The notes: generated from the letters alone by a model not told the origin. Positions 33,432-46,111 are shown, numbered from the stretch's first letter. The stretch is 64,000 bases of DNA from Gordionus sp. m RMFG-2023 (GCF_954871325.1 NC_088777.1:45733366-45797365); one strand, 5' to 3'. Translations and numbers: made by a program.

Positions 33432-33644
33432 GTGTTGTTAAACGGCTCGATTTAAGCCGATTTTTAAAAACGGGTAACTCAATATTTAATCCAAAATAAT
33501 ATTACGCAAGCCTGAAGATTTTGCTCATAGATGACACAAGGGTCTAGACATCAATTAGCGAAATCTTGAGGTTCAATATTTTTCTGGCTAGAATATTGAC
33601 TTCCGTTTTTGAAAATCGGCTCAAAGCGAGCCGTTTAACAACAC
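33432..33644. repeat. Palindromic MITE, copy 2 (near full length)
   Basis: 213 bp flanked by TA on both sides. It starts GTGTTGTTAAACGGCTCGAT and ends with the reverse complement of that string. The left half is close to the reverse complement of the right half, so a single strand could fold along its whole length. No ORF. Confidence 0.9.
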
Positions 33645-33649
33645 TACTC

Positions 33650-34760
33650 TTGACAATCAAATAATAGTTATAGATAAACTTAATTTGTATTATTTTGTAA
33701 AATTATAAACTTAATAATAATAATAAAAAAACAAATTTTATAAACCTTATAATAATGTTATGAGACCAATATACATCATTTTTGATCTTTATCCTTTTAA
33801 TTTAAGAAATTATCAATCGATAATTTTACGTAAACGATTTTCAGTTTTTAAAGGGCCAATCGATAAAAGGCCTATAATAATTTGTCCGAATTTTAAAATA
33901 TTTAATTTGAATTTCCTAAAAATCAATTGTTTGTTTTCATATTTTCTATATTGTATATGTAATGTAATTAATCGGTATTTTATTAAAAATGACAAGTTAG
34001 TGACAATTTTTTTGGTATAAGAAAAGTATAATTAAACTATTTTTATGTTAATTTTTAAAGCTTCTTTTTTTTCCCATTAATTATCAAATTTTAAATTTAA
34101 ATTTATTTTTTTTACTAGTATACTATACTAATCTTAAACGCGTTCCAAACAGATGTTAAAATGTTTCATTTTGTGAAAATATTATAAAGAATGAGAAATA
34201 AACATAAAGGATATCAATTAACAAAAAATAAATTAATTCATATGGGATAGGATGGGGGTAATGTGACAGACTCGCTTCATATTCAAAAATCAAAAGAGAA
34301 TAATTTATTTATAAAAAAATTAAAACCTAATTTGAGGATATATTGTGTGTTGTAAATTTCTATTCTCTATCTATAAAAAGAATTTTTATGAGGACTTTAA
34401 ATAATGATATAACACAAAATGACAAATTATAAATAAAATTTATTATGTGTATTCATTTATTTTTATATTGAAAATCACGAATATTTTTGTGATGTTATAA
34501 TAATCAAACATCATAATCCAATCCACATTTTTTTTAAAAAAAACTTTTTTCAAAATTTTATTATACATAAACAGTAAATAAAATTAATATTTACTTTTTT
34601 TTTAAAAAAAAATAAAATTAATTTTTCATAAATATGTTTTAAATAACTATATATTTAAAGAACATAAAATATGACACCACAAAGTGAAAGAATTTCATAA
34701 AATATGTGAATTTTTAATCATTTTAAAAAAAACATATGCGAAAATAGCGCATGGCACAAA
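33650..34760. other. AT-rich stretch upstream of the host membrane-protein gene
   Basis: No gene seen. It may include the promoter of the gene starting at 34838, but no motif is clear enough to call. Confidence 0.4.
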
Positions 34761-34837
34761 TTATTTAATTGTATCTTCTAATCCACACTTTTAATTCTTT
34801 AAAAAAAGAAGTATATATAACATTGAATAAAATAAAA

Positions 34838-37800
34838 ATGAAATTAACCCATTACTCCACTGCTCCCGATAAAACCAAACTTAAACAGGTTGTTATTCCA
34901 ACATTCTATCACTTATCCGTCCCTACCCCTCCCGCTACGTTCCAATTAAATAGTAATAATGGTCTACTATCCAGATCGAATGGGAACCAAATTATGGCCC
35001 CTAGAAGATTCGATCACAGTATTATCAGGCCTATCAATTATCATGGCCACCCCCCTTATTCAACCAGAGATAACACTAAAATTTATACTGTTCCAACTGA
35101 TGTGATTCCACTATCTATTCATACTATGACCAACCGCCTGGTTAACAACAACATGACGACGTCTATTGCATCAACAACTACCCCGGCGAGCCAAATTCTT
35201 AACAACCCAACACTGTCAAGCATTCGAAACGCTAATAATAGCATATTTAGTCCCGGCGGATTATTTAGAGGATCAGCTCCTACCTATTATTCTCCGGCTA
35301 AGTTAGAGCGGAGGTGGTACGATAGTTATAGGCGAGCCATGTCATCTACTCAGGTTAAATACTAAATTTTAATTTCTATTTGGCATTTTAAAATTTTTTA
35401 ATGATTTTTTTTTGCCTTACTCTAAAGAATATATTCTTTAAGATTCATCATTTTATTGATAAAGGTTTTTAATAATTAGATAATAGTTCATTATGACAAT
35501 CGAAAAGCGAATTACCAATAAATTTCAATTTTTTTTCTCATACGGCAAAAGGTAGGCAAAATCCACTTGTCAAAAATGCGATATAAAATAATTTAAAAAA
35601 AAGATAGATCGTTTATGAACTCGATATGCCTTTCACTTTCACAGTTTACCACGATTATTTATATTATAATACGAATTTTATAAAAATAAATGGTTTAAAA
35701 TGTAATTATTATTAATTTTTACTCTGATGAATTGTTAAGCGGCTTGATTTTTTAATTAGCCCAAAATTTTAGCCAAAAAATATAATATGTGTAACCCTGG
35801 ATATTTTGCTCATTAGATGGAATTTATTATCGATATCTCGATGCGTATGTAATACTAAGATCTTAAGAGCCGTTATCACTACTAGTGATCTGCATCGGGC
35901 CTGGTTTTTCAGGCCCGGCCGAATCCGAAATTTTTTTAAAAATTTTTTGCTAAATATAGAAATTAATTTATAATTACTCTAAATAAACGATATATGTTAT
36001 ATGGCGTCTACTTTCTATCAATAAAATCATATATTTTTATTTTACATAAAAAATTCATCATAAAATTGATAAATTTAGATATATTTTAAAAAATTTCTCC
36101 AAGCCTGTTCGGGCTGGGTACGGGCCGGGCCTACTTTTGCAGATCTCTAATCACTACTACTGACGAGAAGATTATTCTCTATTTAAAAAGTTTTATTAAA
36201 TATTATTATAAAATACGATCATTAAATTTATAAAATTTTGTATTTTTTTTTAAAAAAAATTTTTTATCTTAAATTTGTTAAAAGTTTAGAAAACCAATAA
36301 AAGTTTTTTCAACAAAAATTTTTTGATTTTCATTTTTAACATTTTTTTATGCATAAAATTACTATAGCTTTTTTAAAAAAATATATTTTTACAATTTTTT
36401 AGGTAAAATTTGAATCAAAAAATCTTTCTTCTTCAAAATTAGTGTTGTTAAAAGTCCGATTATTTTGCTCATAGATGGCAGAAAGGTATGGACATCTACT
36501 TGTTTCATTTTAAATATATTTCATCCAATTAAAAAATTTCCTTCAGTTAAACATTCTTTGACTTGAGCGATTATCTTGAAAAATTATAAAAAAAAATAAC
36601 ATAGGAAATGATGTATAAAGAACCCTGATTTCAGAACTCCTAACTTCTCTTTTGGAAATTTATCGGAAACGAAATAAGAACAATTTGTTTTAAAAATTAT
36701 CCAGAACAGGCAAAACAGAAACATTTGATTTTAGTCAAGATTACAAATTCTGAATTCATTACATATTTTAAATAATTTGTGGTAACTCTATTTCTATTTC
36801 AGGATAATAGTATTCTTGTTATTATTTAAAATTTTAATTCACTAAGTTATCATCATAATTAGATAATTTATTATAAAATTAAAATTATCATATGTTTTTC
36901 TTTTAGGATTTAAGGAAAGGTTGGATCGACAAAAGAAAACTATCGATATCAAATTGGACGATTCTCTTGGTAGGATTTGGATTCATGAATTTCATATTGG
37001 CCATAACCTTTGGAATGTTTGGCGAGTTACGCGATAATACCAACAATATAAACGTTCATCATAAAATAGCCATCACTTTTGCCTGTATATATATTATAAA
37101 ACAATATCAGACACCTCTACACCTAACCCCCCCCCCCCCCAGTGGCCCCTACACTTTCTGAGAGATAGAAGCAAAATACCGCCTGAAAAGTACCCCACCC
37201 CCCACCCCCCGAAAAATGTTTAATTGTTTTGACACCCATAAATTTCAAAAATAATTTTTATTGCATCAATCTTTAATATATAATATAAATAAAATGTTAA
37301 AAAATATACACTTTAAAAATATTTTTTTAAATAAATAATTTAGACAAATTAAGGAAAGAAAAAGTGAAAGAATTTATAATTTCATCAATTGTTTAAATAA
37401 ATTTTTTTTCATTGATAAAATGGTTAAATTATTAAGAAATAGATCTTTCATGGTACTACGAAGTCTTGTTTAAATTAATTTAATTTAACACATGGCCCTT
37501 TCGTCAGTACATGAGGTAGTAATAATGGTTAATAAATATTTATACAAAATTGTTAAATTAGGGAAAGCAGAAAAATTTAAAAGTAGACGATAAGGTAAAA
37601 TAAACGAATAGTTTTTCCAGTCTGAACCATAAGTCTCAAAATTATCATCAGAAGAAGGAATCACGAGGTCGATTCCGATATCATAAACCAGAAACCACTT
37701 GGTTATGAATGTGTGTAGTTAAACAATAAAAGAATTACATTTTAAAAAAAGTACCCCCATTCAAATTTTTAGAAGCAGTTGCTTCGAACCCCCCCCCCCC

Positions 37801-40787
37801 CCTTCCCCCACCACCATACCGTTGTTAGAGCCACTGCCCCTACCCTCAGCCAATAACGACGATAATACACTCTAATTTCCTTTTTATCTCCTACCACCCC
37901 CCCCCCCCCCCCCCCCCCCCATCCCCCACATAAAATAACATAAGGAATTCAAAATTAACCCAAAAAAAAGGAAAAGATCATGTCTACATGACAAGTTCTA
38001 GCGGTACCACTGCTTTCTTATATCTAATATCATGCTTCTCATGGACAGACCTATTCAAAAAATTTGTATTCGATTCTTCACAAATAGATTATTCGCAATT
38101 ATACCAATCAAATAATACGAATAGTAAATTTTATCATGCATCTCAGGAATACATGAGATTGAGAATAGAGCCTGGAAAGTCTGCCCGACCCTCCTTCTCG
38201 CTATCCGAATTGGCTCTGGTCTGGGCTGGTCTATATTTAAAAAATAATTTCGGTTCGGGCTATGATAATTTTTTAAAATATTTTTTGGCCGATGCAGATG
38301 TCTAATTGAGATATATTTCAGAGACTTGCAGGCCCGGCGTCTGTCTTAAAAAATCCCCGGGCCGTAAATTTTAAATTGCCATTATTAGCTATAAAATTTA
38401 AAAATAAATAAAATATATTTTGAAAAAATCCGGACCGAGCCTGAAAATATAAAACCCGAGTAGGGTCGAAAATTTTTTTTATAAAAATAATTCGGGCCGG
38501 GCCGCGCAAAATGTACATCTGCAGATCTCTAATATATTTGAAAAGATCATTCTAGTTTATAGGATTATAAAATTATATTATTAATTTAATTAAAAGTTAA
38601 TCTTAAAATATTATGACTCAAGTTTCATAACAGGTATTTCATTAATAAATTATCAAATCCATAACATAATAAATATTATTTAAGCATTATAGTAAAGATA
38701 TAATATTTATGATTTCTTTCCATAATCTATTATCTGAATCATGATAATTTAAAATAAAATATTTTTTAATTAAATTTATATTTTAATATATAAATTTGAT
38801 AAATTATTTATGGAATATCATTTTTTTTAAAGAAAAGGAAAAATTTGAAATTTATTATTTTTTTAAAAATATTTTAGTAAGGTATTCCATAAAAAATTAA
38901 GGTTTTTTAAAAAAAATTAATATATTATTAATATTGCTTTTATGAATAATATGAATAATCTGGTCAACCGATATCATAACGCATAAAAGATAAGAGATGA
39001 TTATTAAAAAATAATTAATTAAATTTTTGATTAAAAAATATGATTTTTTTAAAAAAAAAATGAACTTAACGTATAAGCTACCGGAACCTTACAAATGATA
39101 TTAGGTATATTCCTATTTTTGCGATACATACCTAAAACATCATGCTTTTGCTTCGAATACCTCCTCAAAAAATTGTGCTTCTCTTCTAACTCGGGTCGTT
39201 TTGAATTCAATTCCAACCATCGTAACACACATCCAGGTATTATTTTTTTATATAAAAAAAAGAGTATATATGTGGTAAGAACTCTAGCAATTCAGGGCAA
39301 TAGTAAATTTTTAATACTTAAATCAATTATATAGCATTCGTTTTTGTTAAATTTTGAAAAGAACTAATTTTGCCCGATTCTTATTTCAGTATTTATAAGA
39401 TGTAACCTTATCCCGTGAATAATCAGATACTTTTGTCGTAACTTTATTTTTAAAAATTTTATGCACAAAAAATTATATATTTTTATCACAAATTAATATA
39501 CAGTTGTTTGTTTAAACTACTTGATTTAGCAAATTTTAAATTAAAAAATTTTGTCAAAATGATATTTACGCAAGCTTCGAAACTTATTTAATAGATGTGC
39601 AAACATTTCGGCCATTTAAGAGAAAAATCTCCAGGCTTGAGTAATATTTTTTGGCTAAAAATATTGTTAGTGGTTTTTTAAAAATCGAACTGTTTAATTA
39701 ACTTTTCCATTTTTTGTGTTTGTTTGGGTAAATTTTTAACAACAGCCCAATTAAGATTTTAGCCAAAGCAATATTATGTAAGCTTGAAGATTTTGCTAAT
39801 AGGTGGTAGTTGGACTTATATTTGGCAAATCTCGAGACTTACATAAAATTATTTTGACTAAAATCTCGGCCCATTTTTAAAAATCTTTTAGCCGTTTAAC
39901 AACATAAATTTAAAACTTGAACAAATTGTTATTACATGATATTTAAATTTATATACTTAAAATTTTTACGAGTTGATTAAATAATTTTTATTTGCAAAAT
40001 ATAAATTAAAAAAATATGGAAAGGTTTTTCCATCAGATTTTACCAAACACTGTTAAATTTAGTTATTAATATGAATTGTTGTTATAAAAGATTAAGCAAC
40101 TTTCATATAAAATTGGCTTAACTAGCTGCAATTATTGTTATTTTTGTTTAAAACATAATTTTATAAGAACGTTAGAGAAAAAAAAATTAGAAATGTGTTA
40201 ATAATCATATGAATACTGTAAAGTAGTTAAAATTCTTGGAGCAAAATTGGTCTTAATACTTTGTTTTTCAGGCTTAGTGATGCAAAATCGCTCCATTTGA
40301 GCCGAGTTTAAAAAACGGCTGACTCAATATTTTATCCAGAAAAACTAAACCTCAAGAAATCGCGAATAGATGTCCAAACCTTTGTGCCATATAAAAATTT
40401 TCCGGCTTGCGTAATATTTTTCTGGATAAAATACTCTGTTAGCCGTTTATAAATATCGGTTTGAGCTGTCTTGCATCACTATTCAGGCTCTAAAACATTT
40501 TTGGCAAAGAAAAATTTTTCTGAAAGATTCCTAATCCACACGAATTCTTAAAACCCATACGACATATATATGTATATATACGTCATTAGATTGACATTCA
40601 TAGAATATTTTTTTTCATCAACTTTCACTAATTTACATAAATCTTAAAAGTTCAAAGAAACAATTTTCATCCTTCATCTCCGCCTCCTTCATATTCAACT
40701 GTTATGAGGCAAAACCATTTGTACCCAGATAGAAAACTCTTACCTTATTTAAACAATTCACCTGCTTACCTTATTCCACCAAACTAA
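34838..40787 (+). CDS. Five-exon host gene: predicted two-pass membrane protein with PPxY tail
   Basis: Exons 34838-35353, 36907-37084, 38049-38228, 39105-39236 and 40651-40787 join through GT-AG introns with matching phases (0,1,1,1) into 1143 nt, 380 residues plus stop. I chose the first in-frame ATG, in a good context (AAAAATGAAA). Residues 1-185 are Ser/Thr/Asn/Pro-rich. A membrane segment at ~189-211 (WTILLVGFGFMNFILAITFG) is followed by a ~70-residue loop with one N-x-T site and a second segment at ~283-300 (LALVWAGIFLFLRYI) built across an exon junction. A Cys-rich stretch (SCFCFEY) follows, then a tail with PPSY at 347-350, a WW-domain ligand motif. N- and C-termini would both be cytoplasmic. 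I do not recognise the family. The last three exons are less certain than the first two. Confidence 0.6.
35731..35880. repeat. Palindromic MITE, copy 3 (intron 1)
   Basis: Diverged copy from ATTGTTAAGCGGCTTGATTT to GAGCCGTTATCACTA, inside intron 1 of the host gene. Confidence 0.55.
35883..36156. repeat. GC-rich MITE, copy 2 (intron 1)
   Basis: TAGTGATCTGCATCGGGCC on the left and GGGCCGGGCCTACTTTTGCA with AGATCTCTAATCACTA on the right. The middle is AT-rich. It directly abuts a palindromic MITE. Confidence 0.75.
36441..36515. repeat. Palindromic MITE fragment (intron 1)
   Basis: GTGTTGTTAAAAGTCCGATT, then the family centre with TTTTGCTCATAGATGGCAGA. Only part of the element remains. Confidence 0.5.
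37140..37836. mobile_element. Internally deleted derivative of hAT B (intron 2)
   Basis: Shares the CAGTGGCCCCTACACTTTCT end and ~350 bp of inner sequence with the left part of hAT B, and the GAAGCAGTTGCTTCG(A/G)A block plus GAGCCACTG with its right end. No transposase remains. It is bordered by C-runs, including a 24-C run at 37897-37920 just outside. It lies within intron 2 of the host gene. Confidence 0.85.
38320..38531. repeat. GC-rich MITE, copy 3 (intron 3)
   Basis: Starts AGAGACTTGCAGGCCCGGCG and ends GGGCCGGGCCGCGCAAAATG, then CATCTGCAGATCTCTAAT. AT-rich core. Confidence 0.8.
39501..39906. repeat. Two diverged palindromic MITE copies in tandem (intron 4)
   Basis: Copies at about 39501-39711 and 39736-39906. 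Both show the central GATTTTGCTAATAGGTGG-type or AGATGTGCAAAC string and inverted halves. Ends are eroded. Confidence 0.6.
40277..40479. repeat. Palindromic MITE, variant ends (intron 4)
   Basis: Flanked by TA on both sides. Ends are GTGATGCAAAATCGCTCC and its near-complement ending TTGCATCAC, so the tip differs from the GTGTTGTTAAACGG type, while the body (ACGGCTGACTCAATATTTTA) is the same family. Confidence 0.85.
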
Positions 40788-43480
40788 TAGGTTATTCGTT
40801 GTTATTCATTCCTTTATATAATGAATTATAATTTATTAGCTGACATTATATTCAAATTTAATGTTATGTAAACTTATGAAATGAGATTTATAAATATTAG
40901 TAATTAGGTTAGGAATTCAATATTTATGCTATTATACTATACATATATATATTTAATTTTAATATATAAAAAATGCTGCAATATTTGAAACTATTCATAT
41001 TATATTATATAAATATTTTTTTTATATTACAATTATATTTTGTGCCATATATATTTTTTTTATCATTTATAAATATTAAAAACTTTGATTTTTAAGCTCA
41101 GTCCCAAACTGAGCTGATTTGCGAATACAAATATTACATTGTACACAATCAATAGATCTTCCAAATATTGTTTTTGACATCATATATTTAATAAATATAT
41201 ATATTTATAATTATAAAAAAATAAAAACTAAACTATCGTTGTCAAATTTAATAGAAAATAAAAAAAAAGGACAAATAGGGGCGGGTGGGAGGGAGGAAGG
41301 GAGATAGGGAGGGAAGGATGAATGAATGGAAGGAATAAAAGGAAGATAGACAGATATAATTTTAAGCAAAATATATGTTCGGCGTCGTTATATTCAGATA
41401 TCCGGAATCAAACGAATACCAAACCGGTAAATCAGGAGGAACCATTATAATTTTGTAAACCATAATAATCAGAACCGAAATTGGGCCATCAAAACTGTAA
41501 ATCTTTTGAAATGGCTCAAAAACGGGTTTGTTAATATATTATTATTTTTAATATTATAATATAATATAAATTTAAAAAAAAACTATTAAAAATAATACAT
41601 TTTTTTTCGTATAAGTCGATTTTCCTTTTAGCCAATTAAGTTAGAAATTATCTGTTTAGCAATTTTATGCCCTTTTAAATATGTTTATTATTATTTTTAT
41701 AAAGTAGCGGTCAGAGCGAAGTAACTGTTAGACATAATGGATCCGGTCCTTGTATATGTTCTAGGTAATTTGTTTAATTCTGTTCATCTATTTATTGTAT
41801 CTTCTTCTCCGTTTAATGGCGACTTCCAGGTTTATCCAGGTTGGCCAGTTTCCCTCTGATTTAATAATTAGGAAATCTTGTAGCAAGGTTTTTACAATCG
41901 GATGCTTTTCTTGACATAAACTCCTTTAGGTGGTTTTTACATAATTGCGATATAATAGCTCAATTTAACCTACTTATTAATAACATAATATGTCTTTTTC
42001 TGCTTCTTTGCAAATAGTAAATTTATTTTAAAAGAATGGATTAATATTGTTTGAGAAATGTTGGATGAGAATTAATTTATAAGTTTGGGTGTGGGCTATG
42101 TTTTTTTGTCCCAATCTCTTTTAAGCAGCCCACAGAGTGCCGCTTGCCCACAAACTTTAAAGGAATTCTCATATTTCTCCAAAATTTTTCATAACATCTA
42201 ATTGGATGGAAATGAGGACTACCTAGCGTTGCTTTGTTCTACAACGATTAGAAAGCGATGCACATTATCATGTATCACATAATTTCTAAATTATTTATTT
42301 TTGTGCAGACCTGGGAATGAAAAGATAATTTAGTGATATTTAATTTACGAGTTCAAGTTGGTCTTTTCAAATTATGAGGCCAATTTAATGTATATAGTTG
42401 TTAGCGCTAAATTGATTTTGCACCATGATTGAAGTGTGGAGATGGAATTAGGATGATAGAGATTCTATCCAATATTTCCATATACACCTCTACACTTATA
42501 ATTTATGAAAGTTATCGTATAAAACCTCTCACTCATGCTATATAATTTTATTAGAGTGATATAGGATATTCTCTTAAATGCCAATTTGCCTAAAAAATAT
42601 AAATATTATATTATAATATCCTAAAAGCAAAGATAAAACCAATTTTTTTTACAATGTTCTACTTATTAAAAACGTTTTCATAAAATACCGAGATCTACTC
42701 TAGGTCTCTCCACCAGCGTTGAGTAGCTCAATTTTCTAAATAATAACAATTTGAGTTATATTTTCAAAATTACGAATTAAAAATTACGTATTAAAAAGAA
42801 ATAAGAAATTTTTTCCCCCTCAAATCATAAAATTTTAAAACAGGCATCGAACTTATTTTTAATTCGGCATTATAAAACTTATTTAAAACGAAGAAGATAA
42901 ATTTTTATAAATTGTTATTAAACAAAAAAATTAATCTATTTTTATGTATATAATAATATAATTTAATGGCCAAAGCAAAACGCAATTTTATGGAATATTT
43001 TATTAAATAATTTTTTTTTAACAAAGTCAATAACTTGGTTTTATTAAACTAATTATAAAGTAAATTAAATACATATTTATAATTTTGTTGGGTAATGATG
43101 TATTGCGTCGAACGTTATTGATTTTTTTTATCCGTTTTATTAAAATGTTAAGAGAGCGTCGTAATTTTATCCTTATTTTACAAAAACAATTTGTTTTCGT
43201 GTCAGGTTTTTGGCTCGTTCGGTGAGTGCCTGTATCACTAATCCGATATCTAGGTTTTCTGGAGCCACCTAGGTGGTTCCGTGTTACGGGAGGAGATATA
43301 AAGAATCGGAGTCGCATGATTCCGTGGACATATATTTAAAAAAAGTAAGTGGGTCTTATCGAATTTTAATAAATTTGGTTGTTATTTAGCAAAATACTAT
43401 ATAAATCATGTGCGCAAACATGGAACCAGTGTTTAAAATTCGAATTCCTAAAGTAAAACATTTTTTTTTTCATCTATGTA
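40788..43480. other. Intergenic stretch: purine tract and diverged repeats, no convincing gene
   Basis: A G/A-rich tract lies at 41275-41345. An imperfect inverted pair (AAGTTTGGGTGTGGGC near 42075 and GCCCACAAACTTTAAAG near 42148) sits beside the dispersed repeat at 42190-42290. At 43147-43229 a short frame (MLRERRNFILILQKQFVFVS) runs into a perfect donor CG|GTGAGT, but I find no partner exon. Otherwise AT-rich and featureless. Confidence 0.45.
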
Positions 43481-43484
43481 ACTT

Positions 43485-44027
43485 GAGATCTGCAAAGCGC
43501 CATTTTACCCGCCCGCCACCCGTTGGGAATTTTTTTAGATATAGCTCGTTGCGGCCCACGGCTCAAATTTAATAAAAAAATATAGGAAATAAATCTCAAA
43601 CTCAAAAGAATTATTTATATAAATCTATTATTTTGATGATTATAAATTTAAATTTTCAAGCAATAACCTTGATTTAAATGTTTTATCTTCTTCTATTCAT
43701 AATTTGTATTTTTAATGGGTAAAAAATCTTTTAGGAGGAAAATCAAAAATTTAAAAAAATATATATATTTCAAAGATTTTTATTCAAAATTTTCAAACTC
43801 TATATCACAAAATATCGTTAGAAAATGAATAATAAATATTTTTGACCCTATTTTTTAAAAAAAAATTCTACTATTTAAACTCTTAAAAGAAAGAAAGTTG
43901 TGATATTCAATCAGGTAAAAAAAAGAGGATAAATAGGATAGGAAGGCATGTGGGCCACAGCTGAGGTTTATATTTTATTGATATTGTTGGCCCAAATACT
44001 AATGTGCCGGGTCTGCGTGTCTCTAAT
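43485..44027. repeat. GC-rich MITE family, long diverged copy
   Basis: Starts GAGATCTGCAAAGCGCC with CCCGCCCGCCACCCG, ends GTGCCGGGTCTGCGTGTCTC. The middle ~400 bp is AT-rich and may be an insertion. Confidence 0.5.
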
Positions 44028-44666
44028 TGAAAATGGAGAAGGATAATATATAAGGGAGGAAATTAGTTTATCTCTTTTGACTTAGCTGTAAGCTAGATTT
44101 TTATAGATACATTTTTTTTTTCATTCGCCGGTTGTTACTTACAAGAACCGAATTTAATATTTTATTTATATATATCAATAATAGGGCAATGTTTTATGCT
44201 TTATTAGTGTCTCACTTTAACAGTATGGTAGAAATAAAAAAAATTATAGTAGCAAGATTTTGGCTAACCTTAAGATTAAAAAGTGACTGGAAGCATTAAT
44301 TCAGCAAATTTTATCAATGTTTAGATCATAATTGTTTATTAATTTAATCCGCTTGGTAGACAGTATAAAGAAAAAAAAAGATTACCAAAATAGGTATCGT
44401 GCTAAAATGGAAAATATAGAAAAATATATGTAGCCCTACGCTAACATTTAATGCAATTTCTCACTCTAGTATAGGAACCACAGTAACTGAGTTGTAAACA
44501 AAATGAAAACTATGACGTCATGATCTAAGCTTGAAGTGAGCCATTGAAACACTAATTCTGAAACTTATACTAAATCATTAAATAGAGCTTTAACAGTATA
44601 TTTTATTGCACTATTCTCTTTGGTAGTTGGTAGGAAAAGAATTAATGATAAAAAATTGATATTAAA

Positions 44667-45054
44667 CAGTGGCGTAGCTAGGAATTTTTCTTAGAGCGGA
44701 TCCAATCCCCCCAGGCCCCCTTTTAGTCCTAGAATTATTGATCTAGTGTTGTTAAACGGCTCGATTTGAGCCGATTCTAACTCAATATTTTAGCCAAAAA
44801 ATATTTCTCAAGCCTAGAGATTTCACGAATAATGTCTAAACTTTTGTATCATCCATGAGCAAAATATTTCAGGCTTGTATAATTTTCTGGCTGCCATTAA
44901 CAACACTAATTTTAACATCAAAACCAGAAAAATATAAATATTCATGGTATTTATTTGATATAAAGTCACTTTTGAGTCTTTTGAAAGTATAAATCTAAAA
45001 AAAACTATGCTCTGCTGACCCCTTCCTCCCCCCTCCCTATAAACTACGCCACTG
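44667..45054. mobile_element. hAT-like MITE with a palindromic MITE nested inside
   Basis: Ends CAGTGGCGTAGCTAGGAA and its inverse CTACGCCACTG give an 11-bp terminal inverted repeat (CAGTGGCGTAG). I see no clear 8-bp duplication. No ORF of note. Confidence 0.75.
44746..44906. repeat. Palindromic MITE, copy nested in hAT-like MITE
   Basis: 161 bp, flanked by TA. Starts GTGTTGTTAAACGGCTCGAT, ends ATTAACAACAC. The right half has lost part of the arm. Confidence 0.85.
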
Positions 45055-46111
45055 ACATCATGCAAGAACAGAGAATATAGAAGTTCTATTCTAACTATCT
45101 GATTTGCGTCAATATTTAGTACCTTATTAATTCTTTAATCAATTTTGCCAGCCATCAAAAAATTGAACCCAAAACCTACAATATCATGTCTTAAGTGGAA
45201 GTTAGCCAAACATTGGAAGTATTATCGAGGAAGTTTATATCAGTAATTCTGTTTGGTAGATAGTTCAAAGGAAAACCTTTTTGGCAAAAAAATTTTTTTT
45301 TATAAAATTGGCATCGTGCTAGAAGGAAAATTTTAGAAGCAATGAACAATATGAGCATGATTATTACTTACTAGTTCATCGATAAGTTATGTTTAACTAA
45401 TAAATAAAAATATAAGACTTAATCTTGAATATCGAATTTTAGATTATCACCAATCAATTTGGTCTAAATACATTGTTAACTTTCCACGATTCAAAATATT
45501 TCTGAATTTTATGATTCTATGAACTTTATACTACTTTTTCTCTTCAGTTTGTTTAATATAGCAGTAAATCCCATCAAACAAGATAGAACGAAGATTCTAG
45601 AAGCACAAAAGCAATTAAATAAGCGAAATATCTAAAATAAGTTTTACTATTATTAGCATTATAAAAAAATCTTAACATCTATGAGACTTGATTTGGTTGT
45701 AGCTTTGATACTTTTATATTTAATAGCGGAAAAATAGATTTGAAAATCTTTAGATTGGAATTTTTCCCGTTGAAGCCCTGATATTAAAATTTTAAAGCGA
45801 AATTATGATTCCCTTAAGGATTACGAATTTTATCTTATGGAGGTAGTGGTAATAGCAATAAAATACGATTATTTTAAGAGCAATAATATCGAAATATGGT
45901 CAAATCTTAGGGCGAGTTGATAATATTAGAGGTTACACAATAGATCTACTCAATAATGAATAATTCAAATAATGAATTATTGGTATAAAAATTTTTCGTA
46001 GGAATTGAATAATTTACTATTCGTGTATATCTAATATATAATCTCCATAATCAAAACACGATCGTTTTCGTATCTCCCTAATGTATTTAAAATTTAAGGA
46101 GACTATATAAT

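Larger units (their letters stand above)
44220..45620. repeat. Diverged ~350-bp repeat units
   Basis: Motifs such as GAAAACTAT, AACACTAATTCTGAAACTTA, CTTGGTAGACAGT and CATCGTGCTA followed by GGAAAATATAGAA recur in the same order near 44270, 44500, 45080 and 45240, and again at 48880-49450. No coding potential. Nature unknown. Confidence 0.5.

Noticed and set aside
33760-34020. 86-residue frame
   Set aside because: Random AT-rich frame, with an equally long frame on the opposite strand.
43027-43317. Minus-strand 96-residue frame and a plus-strand mini-exon with a good donor at 43229
   Set aside because: The region is slightly GC-richer and the donor is perfect, but no partner exon or conserved motif was found.
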